Below are positions 23,683 through 33,108 of a DNA stretch of 38,147 bases, piece after piece; position 1 is the stretch's first letter; the number at the start of each line of letters is the position of its first letter. The stretch is from positions 1 through 38,147 of the IMG/VR virus record IMGVR_UViG_3300047094_000756, one strand, 5' to 3'. Source of the stretch: a virus. The notes under the pieces were generated by a model that saw only the letters and a program-made list of their open reading frames with translations, had not been told where the DNA came from and ran no database searches. A program made the position numbers and the translations under genes.

Positions 23683-23887
23683 TAATTAACTCCTTTAATA
23701 AAAATTTAATTTCTTCAATATCAGATTTAATCTGATCTATTTCATTTTTTTCTTTCTGCTTTTGATCTTTCATTCTCATATAATTATTGTAAGCAGATTT
23801 GTCTTTATTAAGTATAGCACCAGTATTTCTATCCCTAAAAAGATTATTATAACCTTCAACAGGAATTAAATCATTAGTATCAGTCAT
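23672..23887 (-). CDS. 71-residue conserved cyanophage protein
   Basis: The start is taken at ATG 23887, one base after the stop of the 2540-residue gene, rather than at the in-frame ATG 23902 inside that gene. The product begins MTDTNDLIPVEGYNNLFRD, then RNTGAILNKDKSAYNNY, followed by a charged coiled-coil tail (KQKEKNEIDQIKSDIEEIKF). I have seen this VEGYxNLxRDxxTGAILNKD pattern in small proteins near structural genes of T4-like cyanophages, without a known role. It overlaps the 66-residue gene. Confidence 0.75.
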   Translation of the reverse strand: MTDTNDLIPVEGYNNLFRDRNTGAILNKDKSAYNNYMRMKDQKQKEKNEIDQIKSDIEEIKFLLKELINGS

Positions 23888-23888
23888 A

Positions 23889-26800
23889 TTAGGCAAGAGC
23901 AATACATCTAAAATCTTTAAGTTTTACTGGGGTTGATTCATTTGTTGATGACATTACAATTTTAATTGCAAATCCATCAAATTGTTCTAGATTATTTGCA
24001 GTAAATTGGTACTCTGAATAAGATATTGCATCATTAGGTGATACAAAAGCATCTGCCCTTCCACTATTATTGTTCAAATTGATAACTTGATCACCAAATC
24101 CATCACCATCAGTATCAATTAAGTTGTCATATCCAGGGAATGGTACATAGCTTTGAGGAATATCACTAGAATCTGCCTTAAATAATCTATAGAAGACTCT
24201 AAAATCAGCACTTTCTTGTCTATTTGCTGCAACAAGAACTCTCAAACTAGTTGCTGGTTGAGCAAGAGAAATTATCTGAGTAACAAATACAGATCCATGG
24301 GGATCGTTATTAATTTGATTAGATCTAGAATCATCCACATAATTAGAAATTGGACTATTAGACCTATTTCTACCAAGAATAAAAGTAGAATTTTGAATAT
24401 CCATCACCGGTGATAGATTTTCGTCCTCAGTTTTGAAGTCAACTTTCAAAGTTAAAGATTTATTTGATGGTAATGTTGTTAGTCTTGTAGTCTCATTAAT
24501 CTTAGATGCAACCATTCTTGGTGTTGGATAGTGAACTACAGTATTCAAAGGAACAGGATCGTATCCTTGATCCAGGAATGAAACTTCTGATCCACCAGCA
24601 CTCGTTCCAGAAATAGTTCTAAGTTGTGCAGATGCTGATGTTCCTTTACCAGGAGTAATTATATTGAACATTGGTTGAATAGAACTAAATTGATAGTTCT
24701 GAGAAACACTAACAGTATCTCCACCAAATCCTTTCTGAGATGCAAAATTAATCATTGAACCCCCACTAGATCTATTTGTTGGGGATGATCTATCAAACTC
24801 TAAGAAGTAGTTATCTAGATTTGAATTTTCTGAAGTATAATAAGATGAAGGTATGTCGTGAGTTTTGTTAATTCTCATCAAAGAAACACCATTCACTTCA
24901 TAGGGTTGTATAAATTCATCGGCATCGTGTTGAGTTTTAACTGTATTGTTTAAAGATCTTCCATCAATTGAAAGAGTTCCTGCGTTACCGGAAACTCTGG
25001 TTATATTACTATAAGATACAACCTCATTCTGTATCAACGCATATCCACGACTTGTTGTTATTCCTTCAAATGTTGAGAATATAGTTGTATTTGCAACAGA
25101 TACGACAGTATCATTTAAACCAAATGGTGCAGTAAGTGTTGTTGTTTCTCTATCTGGAGAAACATTATTAACTTCAATCTTATTATTGCCCCCATGGTGT
25201 GCATGATTATACTGCTTAACTCTAAAAACATTTCCAGAGTATTCGTTAGAAATGAGAGATGATGAAGATACAGTTGCAGTAGCAGTAGTCCTTGATGATT
25301 CTGAATTAGGATTTGTATAATAAACAAGAGTCGCACTGTTTGTAAAGTTTTCACCTTGAACATTAGTAAGATAAATTGAATCAGCAGCTCCGCGTGTTTT
25401 GACTCCAATTCTGGCACCACTACCACCACCAACGCTTGTTGAGGTAATTCCTAGTATTTCGCCAGTTACATATCCATTTCCTACTGAAGTAATATTAACA
25501 CCAGAAACGATAGAACCAGAGATAGTGATTGTTGCCTGAGCACCAGATCCTTTTCCAGTAATTGAATATAATGGAACTGATGTATACGTTCCATTTGAAT
25601 AACCAGCTCCAACAGCAACAATACCAACAGAACCAGTTCCTGTTGCAGAAATTGGTCCACCAAGATTTTCAACAATACCAGTAATACTTGGACTGGATCC
25701 CTCACCAATTTTAGTACCTGGAACAACAACAGGGTTTAAAGTTCCTGAGATTGATACTTTTAATTTTCTTGGTAAACCTTCAACTGGATTGCTTTCAAGT
25801 GTCTGAACATTTGTTCCACCAGGTGTAAGATCTGTATTATAGAATGTTAGGGTTCCAGATGGAACAAATTTAGCTTTATAAAGTTTAAATGTAAGATCTT
25901 GATACTGGCTAGCAGTCCAAATAGTTCCATTTTGAGATTTGAATAAACTTCCACCAATATACTGTTTAGTAACAATTACATTCTGAGAATCTGGGAGATT
26001 TTGTGTTTTAACAGTTTTCTTGCCCATTGTGGCAGTCCACATTTCATATGCATCAGATGCTGGTGAAAGAATTACGATTGCATATTCTCTACCTGCTTCT
26101 AAGAATACAGGAGATGGGAAACGAACTCTAGTTGGGACTGGTTCTGGAATAGTAGGTTTGGCATATACTCCCCAACTAGTGTCCATCAAAATCTCTTTCA
26201 TTTTTGTTCCAATATTACCAGTATATACATTTTCTAAGAAATATCTGATATCGGCATCAGAGAAACCTTGTGATTTTGCATATGGATAGTCAACTTCATA
26301 ACCAAATTGACCTGGTGTAGCGCCACTTGCAGCATCATCAAATCCTGCCATACTCTTAACGCCAAATGTTGTCTCAGCAATGTTTATTTGATCAGGATTT
26401 AATGCAACTTGTGTATAATCTTGAACAAGGAATGAAGTTGGAGTTCCTAGTTCAACAGTTCTAAGTTCTACATAAATCTTTGCTTGAGGATCTTTCGCTG
26501 CAAAATATAAATCAAATGATGTTAAAAATACTCCTTTACCATCAACAGTAAATGATTGTGCAAGAGGATCTCTATGAACTGCTTTTGTTTGAACTTGAAT
26601 GTCTGTTGGTTTAGCTACTGGTGGGGGTGGATTTCTAACGGAAACTCTACTTGTCTCTTGAGTTAAGATAGTTCCAGATCCACTATATGTTCCTAGTGCT
26701 TCACTAGCAAATACCGTAGATCCTGGTAAAGGCGTAACTCCTGGTGGTACTGCGGTAACTTTTACAGTTTTTGTTCCGCTTCTGACTTTGGATAGTGGTG

Positions 26801-29800
26801 GTGGATTTGAATTTGGATCTCTAAAGAAGAAGTTTCCAATAACATCACCCCAATTATCTGTTACTAATTCTGCTCTTTTAATTTTTGCAATAGCACCACT
26901 GGTTTCTCCAACAATAATCGAACCATTTTCTACATATCCATAATATCTTTCCTCGTTTGCGAGAGCTCTAACACCAAAGTTAATTAATTTTGATGTTGCA
27001 GAATAAGAATCACCAGGAGCTGGCCTTGTTTTATCATATGGATCAACTGTATATGTTTCAACGAGTACGTCTGGTGCTCCCAACCCAGCTCCAATATCTG
27101 GTCTAGAAGTATCTCCAAACTTATGATTTGGTTTTTGGATTCTAATATATCCTATCTGCTTACCACCAGCATAACGCTTATAAATTCGAGCATTTTCAAA
27201 TACTTGGAAAGTTCCAGATTGCATTTCAATTTCACAAAGTTTTGGAATAATATCAACTTGTTGACTATCCAAATAATGATAATGTTTTGTGAATGGTCTT
27301 AATCCATTTGCTGCAAAATATACATTTCTCGAACGCATAAATGGATCTACATCACCACTAATTTTCACATCTTCTACATAATTAAATTCCCTAGAAGGAC
27401 CAGTTAATTTTGGTGTATATTGAGTAGTTGTAGTAGTAGTTGTTGTAACTAAAGAACCTCTTTTAATGATCCTGGTTCCATCAGCATTAGGATGAGGTCC
27501 ATTAAATTCAGTTACATTTTCATTAACAAAAGTATTTGCCTCTTGTACCCAATTTGCTCCAGTAGATTCGGTTCTGTGCTCATCAATATAAATTGTTCTA
27601 ACCCAATTATCAGATGCTGGATCTAATACTACTCCCCCGACAAAAACTATTACGTTAAATGGGTTAACATTTTCAACATTAGTCGCATGTGGTTGCTCAA
27701 TCCAATCAACTTCAGTATATGCTAATGTTAACAAATCACCAGTTTTTTGAATATTTGGATCTAATAATTTTAAGTTCTGTGTTATATCAGTTGTCGAACG
27801 ATCAATACCAGGATCTAATGCTAATTCAGCAGGAATTGACCAAAAATCAACAGGAGTAATTCCAGTTGGATCAGATTTACTGATATCAATGGTCGTATAT
27901 CTCATATCAGCAAGAGATTTGTCTTTAAAACTAGTAACAACAAATCCTGATTTAAATCTATTGAGACCATTTGCATCAGTAACTTCAAGAGTTTGTGCTT
28001 TAAGTTCGAGCATACTCAAACTTGTAATATCTTCTAAATTCTCAATTCTTTGCTCAAGTTTTCCAATATCTCTCATAGTAAATCTTCTATTATCTCTCAA
28101 TAAGATTTTTGGATCTTTTTGAGGATTATAAAGATATGCTGGATAACTAATTTGAGCCAACTCCATTGCATCATCTGCAAGAAATGGAGCACGTGGAGTG
28201 TCGCTAGGTTCACCTTGAACAATTTCAACTTCGCCAAGACGATTAACTGTTACTAAATCAACTCTTGGCAAATAATAACTATATCCAATAAATGAGGTTT
28301 CATCAGGAGAAATTGCATACCTAAAAGTGCTTTCATAAGATCTTGAACTAAATGCAAATGGTGATGCATTTGTTGTTGAAGGATCAAATTCTTGAACTCT
28401 TGGTCTAAAATCAAGAACATCAGATGCACGAATTTGATCAGGAATTATGGGAATATCATTCAAATATCTATCCTGAGTATATGAATTTACAGTAAATAAA
28501 TCTCCACTATTTCCCGATGCTACTTTATAGTAATCAAAGATAATTAATAATTGGCGAGATGGGATAGAACTTCCTACCTTTCTCCTTATTCTAGAATAAT
28601 CACAATATTGACTCTTATGAGATTTATCCAATGTATAGTCATTAGTCTTATTAATATAACTACCTGGGGTTATTTGCTGTATAACCGCACTGATAGAAGA
28701 TTCTTTAAATATGACAGTTTCGCCAACTTCAAACTTATTTTCATTTAAAGGTACAAATTCTATTGTTGCTGCTGCCTTATTGACAATTTGTGCAACTGCT
28801 CTACTAGTTTGTCCCATCAATTGTTCACCAGTAATTGCATTAGAATCTAATGCTAATCCAGTAGCAAAAGTTAATTTATCTAAAACAGGAGTTGATGTGT
28901 CTGTGGACTCATATACTGCACGAACATTAACAACATCAGGAACGTTTAAAGATATTTCATTATCTTCTACTCTTAGACCATAATACTTACTTGTACTAAG
29001 ACCAGTGGCAGATGATCCTGTTTGTGTGGAAATTCCACTAGTTCTAATAACTGATAGTTGTCTACTTCTTATAAATTCTTTTGATTTATTTGTAACCTGT
29101 CTTTTCTTCAATGTAGCAATTACAGTTATATTTGACTGATTTATTCTTAAACCTGTAAAAGTAATTGAATTGCCATTAGATCCAAGTGTGAATTTGCCTG
29201 AATTTAATTCATCTGTAGTTCCATCACTATAATGAACTGAATATCTTTCAGCATCAAAAGATTCAAAAAATGCACTAGTAATTCCAGATGTAGAATCTAA
29301 AGCATCAGATGCTGTAATTGTTAAGGAACCAAATGCATTTGTTGATCTGCCAGTAATTTGTTTTGTAATTGTAAGTTCAGATTGTGATAAATCAACAGAG
29401 GCAATATTTTCTTTTGGAAGAATTGTATATAATCCTGATGAATCAAGATTTGTTATCTTTGGTTCCATCAAGGAAAATACTGAATCTCCATTATCTACTG
29501 ATACTCTTGCAACAGAAGTAACCGCAACACCAGCAGACGCAAGAGTTATATTAGTTCCATCAGCAGCAATTGCTGTAATTCTATTGTAGTTTGGATCACT
29601 TTGACCACTAAATTGATATTTAATTATTGCTTCCGTTTTAATGCCTGTTGTACCACTGAAAAATCTCCCAGCAACTCTGCCAGTAGTTCCACTACTTATT
29701 GTTAGTTTATCAGTGATAGAAAAATTAGGAGGAGTTCTTTCATATAGAACAGTGTCAGCAAAAAAGTCTGCTTGTAAAGAACTATTCAAAGCAGTCGAAT

Positions 29801-31511
29801 CTTGATAGACTGATTTTATATCCTCCGTTGTGTATGCATTAAGTGCTTGAATACCAATTTTAAGTTCTGGATTTTCATTTATAATAACTTGTTCACCAAC
29901 CAAAAATGTTCCAGAAGTTTGTGACAAACTATATGCAGAACTATTTGGTTTTGCTGCAAGATAACCAGTAGCGCCACTGGACAAACCTCTAATAAATGAA
30001 GAAAGTGGAACTTCTGTTGTAGTATATTCTTTTGCTAGATAAAGAGTCGTATAAGTTTGAACATCAAACAAATACAAGTCCCAAGTTGTGCTATCTCCGG
30101 TATATTGGGCATCAGATACGCCATACCAATAAACTCTCGCCTCTCCAATCTTGGTTCCACCACCACCAGCAGTTCCTGGACCATCTCCAGAAGCATCTCT
30201 TCTCCTATTATAAAGTTCTATAATATTTGCCTGTGTTGTTTGAGCACCACTCTGTGATGCACCAATATTTAAATATGGAACTCCATGAACATTATTAACT
30301 TTTAAAAGACTTCCTGTCGCAAAAGGAACTAAAGCACTATCAACTTTTTTGGTTGTTCTTGGTTTTGGAGCATCGACAACTGCTCCGCCAACTAAATCAA
30401 TATCAAATCCTTTAACATACGCAGTTCCAGCAGATACTTTTACTGACAATAAATCATCAGAAGGAATATTTCCTTGTTCTGTTTTTTCTCCTTCAAGATA
30501 AAGACCTCCATTACCAATTTCATCATTCAATGAATTAGCAACAGATATTGTAAATGGATTTACTGCATAATTTCCAGACTCTTCAAAAGTTCTTTTTGCA
30601 AAATAATCCTTAATTACGCTATAATCTGACTTATTTTGTAGTTTTTTAATTTGACCTTTGTCAATCTTAACTAATTCTACAAAATTTGTATCATTAAAAT
30701 CTGTTAATTGTTTTTTAGATAATTTGACACTTATTTTTAATCTGTCTGCACCAGGTGCAGCATAATTGGTAAATCCTTTTGCATTATCATTTAAATCTAC
30801 ATCATCATCAGAAGTAACAATTTCTTCAAGAATGTCAAAACCAACTCTATATGAAGGTTCATTATTATATGGATCTAAAATAATTTGCGTATTAGGAACA
30901 TCAAGAAAAATACCCCTAATAAAATATACACCCTGCGAAACACCAACTGCATATCCAGTTGCAGTTGAATTTGTTGATACCAATGTTAATACAGAATCTC
31001 CACTGTTAAGTGCAGTATTTCCATAGGTAATATTTTCTTCTAGTATTAAAACCTCTCCATCTAAGAATTCTATACCTTCACCATCATCTGCACCATCACG
31101 ATACTTAACAAATAAAGTTATTTGCTCAACTCCTTCTTCTGGGGGTAAAAGATATCCCTTAATAGTACCAACAACACCTGAAGTTTGACCTCTTACCTTT
31201 GTTCCTCTACCAGTGTTGGCATTTTTTAATGCATCAAGATAGACTGTAACATCGATGCCCAAGTGATCATTATTTACTTTTATTGTTGTAAATGCATTGT
31301 CACAAGTAACTCCCCCAGGAATTACCATAGAACCTTCTTTAAAAATATGACTTCCAAAAGATTCTACTTGATTTTGTAAAATAGACTGTAATCCTGTTAA
31401 CTCTCTTGCCTGAACAGGATATCCAGGTTTAAAAAGAACTCTATAATAATTGTCTGCCTTATCAAAATCATCATAATAAGGACTTACATTGAGATTAGTC
31501 TTTTGTGGCAT
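23889..31511 (-). CDS. Giant DUF4815-type baseplate / fibre-network protein
   Basis: This 2540-residue protein is the largest complete gene in the window. It begins with a DUF4815-type module: YDDFDKADNYYRVLFKPGYP, QARELTGLQSILQNQVESFG, and later SYYLPRVDLVTVNRLGEVEI. A conserved helix RFTMRDIGKLEQRIENLEDI lies near residue 1140 and a DPLAQSFTVDGKGVFLTSFD block near 1645. Around 1957-2030 are Gly-rich repeats (VGAGYSNG and VGNGYVTG) of the same type as in gp14 and the gp7-position protein. The end (VKLKDFRCIALA) is typical of the family. It follows gp8, where T4 has gp9 and gp10, so it probably forms peripheral baseplate or fibre-attachment structures. A run of eight threonines lies near residue 1355. 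No enzymatic motif is visible. Confidence 0.85.
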   Translation of the reverse strand: MPQKTNLNVSPYYDDFDKADNYYRVLFKPGYPVQARELTGLQSILQNQVESFGSHIFKEGSMVIPGGVTCDNAFTTIKVNNDHLGIDVTVYLDALKNANTGRGTKVRGQTSGVVGTIKGYLLPPEEGVEQITLFVKYRDGADDGEGIEFLDGEVLILEENITYGNTALNSGDSVLTLVSTNSTATGYAVGVSQGVYFIRGIFLDVPNTQIILDPYNNEPSYRVGFDILEEIVTSDDDVDLNDNAKGFTNYAAPGADRLKISVKLSKKQLTDFNDTNFVELVKIDKGQIKKLQNKSDYSVIKDYFAKRTFEESGNYAVNPFTISVANSLNDEIGNGGLYLEGEKTEQGNIPSDDLLSVKVSAGTAYVKGFDIDLVGGAVVDAPKPRTTKKVDSALVPFATGSLLKVNNVHGVPYLNIGASQSGAQTTQANIIELYNRRRDASGDGPGTAGGGGTKIGEARVYWYGVSDAQYTGDSTTWDLYLFDVQTYTTLYLAKEYTTTEVPLSSFIRGLSSGATGYLAAKPNSSAYSLSQTSGTFLVGEQVIINENPELKIGIQALNAYTTEDIKSVYQDSTALNSSLQADFFADTVLYERTPPNFSITDKLTISSGTTGRVAGRFFSGTTGIKTEAIIKYQFSGQSDPNYNRITAIAADGTNITLASAGVAVTSVARVSVDNGDSVFSLMEPKITNLDSSGLYTILPKENIASVDLSQSELTITKQITGRSTNAFGSLTITASDALDSTSGITSAFFESFDAERYSVHYSDGTTDELNSGKFTLGSNGNSITFTGLRINQSNITVIATLKKRQVTNKSKEFIRSRQLSVIRTSGISTQTGSSATGLSTSKYYGLRVEDNEISLNVPDVVNVRAVYESTDTSTPVLDKLTFATGLALDSNAITGEQLMGQTSRAVAQIVNKAAATIEFVPLNENKFEVGETVIFKESSISAVIQQITPGSYINKTNDYTLDKSHKSQYCDYSRIRRKVGSSIPSRQLLIIFDYYKVASGNSGDLFTVNSYTQDRYLNDIPIIPDQIRASDVLDFRPRVQEFDPSTTNASPFAFSSRSYESTFRYAISPDETSFIGYSYYLPRVDLVTVNRLGEVEIVQGEPSDTPRAPFLADDAMELAQISYPAYLYNPQKDPKILLRDNRRFTMRDIGKLEQRIENLEDITSLSMLELKAQTLEVTDANGLNRFKSGFVVTSFKDKSLADMRYTTIDISKSDPTGITPVDFWSIPAELALDPGIDRSTTDITQNLKLLDPNIQKTGDLLTLAYTEVDWIEQPHATNVENVNPFNVIVFVGGVVLDPASDNWVRTIYIDEHRTESTGANWVQEANTFVNENVTEFNGPHPNADGTRIIKRGSLVTTTTTTTTQYTPKLTGPSREFNYVEDVKISGDVDPFMRSRNVYFAANGLRPFTKHYHYLDSQQVDIIPKLCEIEMQSGTFQVFENARIYKRYAGGKQIGYIRIQKPNHKFGDTSRPDIGAGLGAPDVLVETYTVDPYDKTRPAPGDSYSATSKLINFGVRALANEERYYGYVENGSIIVGETSGAIAKIKRAELVTDNWGDVIGNFFFRDPNSNPPPLSKVRSGTKTVKVTAVPPGVTPLPGSTVFASEALGTYSGSGTILTQETSRVSVRNPPPPVAKPTDIQVQTKAVHRDPLAQSFTVDGKGVFLTSFDLYFAAKDPQAKIYVELRTVELGTPTSFLVQDYTQVALNPDQINIAETTFGVKSMAGFDDAASGATPGQFGYEVDYPYAKSQGFSDADIRYFLENVYTGNIGTKMKEILMDTSWGVYAKPTIPEPVPTRVRFPSPVFLEAGREYAIVILSPASDAYEMWTATMGKKTVKTQNLPDSQNVIVTKQYIGGSLFKSQNGTIWTASQYQDLTFKLYKAKFVPSGTLTFYNTDLTPGGTNVQTLESNPVEGLPRKLKVSISGTLNPVVVPGTKIGEGSSPSITGIVENLGGPISATGTGSVGIVAVGAGYSNGTYTSVPLYSITGKGSGAQATITISGSIVSGVNITSVGNGYVTGEILGITSTSVGGGSGARIGVKTRGAADSIYLTNVQGENFTNSATLVYYTNPNSESSRTTATATVSSSSLISNEYSGNVFRVKQYNHAHHGGNNKIEVNNVSPDRETTTLTAPFGLNDTVVSVANTTIFSTFEGITTSRGYALIQNEVVSYSNITRVSGNAGTLSIDGRSLNNTVKTQHDADEFIQPYEVNGVSLMRINKTHDIPSSYYTSENSNLDNYFLEFDRSSPTNRSSGGSMINFASQKGFGGDTVSVSQNYQFSSIQPMFNIITPGKGTSASAQLRTISGTSAGGSEVSFLDQGYDPVPLNTVVHYPTPRMVASKINETTRLTTLPSNKSLTLKVDFKTEDENLSPVMDIQNSTFILGRNRSNSPISNYVDDSRSNQINNDPHGSVFVTQIISLAQPATSLRVLVAANRQESADFRVFYRLFKADSSDIPQSYVPFPGYDNLIDTDGDGFGDQVINLNNNSGRADAFVSPNDAISYSEYQFTANNLEQFDGFAIKIVMSSTNESTPVKLKDFRCIALA

Positions 31512-31514
31512 TTT

Positions 31515-33074
31515 TTAAAATTCCAGTACTATTTTGATGTCTTCTTTTTGACGGGCACTCCTACTAATTGTAGGTCTATTGTCGAGGTAGATTATATCTC
31601 CCGATCCTTTATTTATTTCAGGAGTTGCTAACCCAGAAGTAAAGTTAACACCCAAATTAATTAATTTTGATCCTGTTGGATTTGTTGAAATTCCAGAAAA
31701 TCCAGTAAATATTGAAGCAGAAAATCCTGAGGATTTTCCAATAACTTGATTAGCAGAAGATTCGAACGGATAAAGTCTACCATTTGTAGAAATGCCAACA
31801 TAATCTTGTTGATCAAGTGTTGTTTGATTGTAATATAAAGAACGATCCACAAAATATTTTAAAACTTTTGTTTCACTGTCCCAAGAAGCTACATATCCAA
31901 TCGCTTTGGATGATCCACTAGAAACTATCTGCTCAATTTTTTCTCCTACCGTTGGGGTGCCGGTAATAGATGAAAATAACATTGAGTATAAACCAGTAAA
32001 AGTATTGTCAGTATATACTGTCGAAGACCCAAATGCTGTTGGATTTTTTATAATACAAACCTGAGCAAAACTAGTATCTACTGGAAAATCTTTTGTAGAA
32101 TCATCAAATCTAGCATAAACTAAAACTTTATCTGTTCCAAGTTCTGTATAGATATCATAACCATGTCCTCTTGAAGGTGGAATAATAGGAACTAATTTTG
32201 CACTAGTTCCAGTAGAATTTAAATTAATTGATCCTAAATCAACCAATCCATAACTATAATTTTTTCCTCCCGAAGTAACAATTGTATTAGTTACTTTTCC
32301 ACCTTCAACATCAACCCTAACTCTACCACCGCTTCCATCACCAAGTATATTAAATTCTTGCCCTAATCCATTTGAGTAATTTGCTCCTGCCTTCTCAATA
32401 TATACTGTTTTAATCTGGTTATTATTTACTGTGGAATCTGCTGACTCTCTAACTGCTAATATTTGAGAATCATTAGATGTTAACCAACCATTTGGAACAG
32501 TTATATACTCTGTAGAATCAAATTTAACAATATCGCTAGGTGAAACAGTAAAAAGATATTTCCAAATATATCCATCACCACTATCACCTGCCCTTGATGG
32601 TTCTAAATCTGTAAATGTTGGTTCGTCCTGAGATACATTACCTTTTACATTTGTACCATTTGACCCATTTTCAATACAAACATAAACTCTATAATCACTA
32701 TTCATTACATAGTAATTTGCATCATATAGTCTAGATGAATTAGTTAATGGACTTGGATTGAGAATACTATAATCATTTCTATACATTTCATATCTATTTC
32801 CTGCCGTCCAATCTATTCTTCTAATTATCCTTCTAATATTTGCAGAGGTTATTCTTTTACCATATAAAATAGTATCACCATAATGATCCACATATGAAAA
32901 ATTATCTACTGGTGCTGGTGGATTAGTGTTCCAATTTGTGGATCTTCCAAATCCAACTGCAGTTGGATTTGGTAACCCAACTGCAATATAATATGAATTA
33001 TTTGTAGATTCGACAGAATCTACAAAATTACTAGCATTCAAAATCCTAAATTGATCAGTAACAAGTGCTGACAT
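31515..33074 (-). CDS. 8: Baseplate wedge protein gp8
   Basis: This 519-residue protein matches T4 gp8 (334 residues) across the whole family pattern. FGRSTNWNTNPPAPVDN lies near residue 43, IRRIDWTAGNRYEMYRNDYS near 90, and GDGYIWKYLFTVSPSDIVKF at about 168-187 is followed by TEYITVPNGW. It closes with IIYLDNRPTISRSARQKEDI, matching the T4 IYMENRPPI ending. The extra 185 residues are mostly in the middle: a Gly-rich repeat pair (KAGANYSNGLGQEFNILGDG, then VTSGGKNYSYG) and a VASWDSETKVLKYF segment resembling gp14. gp8 is part of the baseplate wedge. A TATAAATA box lies 19 bases upstream. Confidence 0.92.
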   Translation of the reverse strand: MSALVTDQFRILNASNFVDSVESTNNSYYIAVGLPNPTAVGFGRSTNWNTNPPAPVDNFSYVDHYGDTILYGKRITSANIRRIIRRIDWTAGNRYEMYRNDYSILNPSPLTNSSRLYDANYYVMNSDYRVYVCIENGSNGTNVKGNVSQDEPTFTDLEPSRAGDSGDGYIWKYLFTVSPSDIVKFDSTEYITVPNGWLTSNDSQILAVRESADSTVNNNQIKTVYIEKAGANYSNGLGQEFNILGDGSGGRVRVDVEGGKVTNTIVTSGGKNYSYGLVDLGSINLNSTGTSAKLVPIIPPSRGHGYDIYTELGTDKVLVYARFDDSTKDFPVDTSFAQVCIIKNPTAFGSSTVYTDNTFTGLYSMLFSSITGTPTVGEKIEQIVSSGSSKAIGYVASWDSETKVLKYFVDRSLYYNQTTLDQQDYVGISTNGRLYPFESSANQVIGKSSGFSASIFTGFSGISTNPTGSKLINLGVNFTSGLATPEINKGSGDIIYLDNRPTISRSARQKEDIKIVLEF

Positions 33075-33092
33075 TGTTAAACGTTTTTTATG

Positions 33093-33100
33093 TATTTATA
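33093..33100 (-). promoter_or_regulatory. T4-type late promoter TATAAATA for gp8
   Basis: An exact TATAAATA in the 34-base gap between the gp7-position gene and gp8, 19 bases before the gp8 ATG. It would serve gp8 and the 2540-residue gene. Confidence 0.75.
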
Positions 33101-33108
33101 CCTTGTGT

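Noticed and set aside
23885-23902. Earlier ATG (MLLPN) for the 71-residue protein
   Set aside because: It lies inside the 2540-residue gene, while the ATG at 23887 sits directly after that gene's stop and begins the conserved part of the product.
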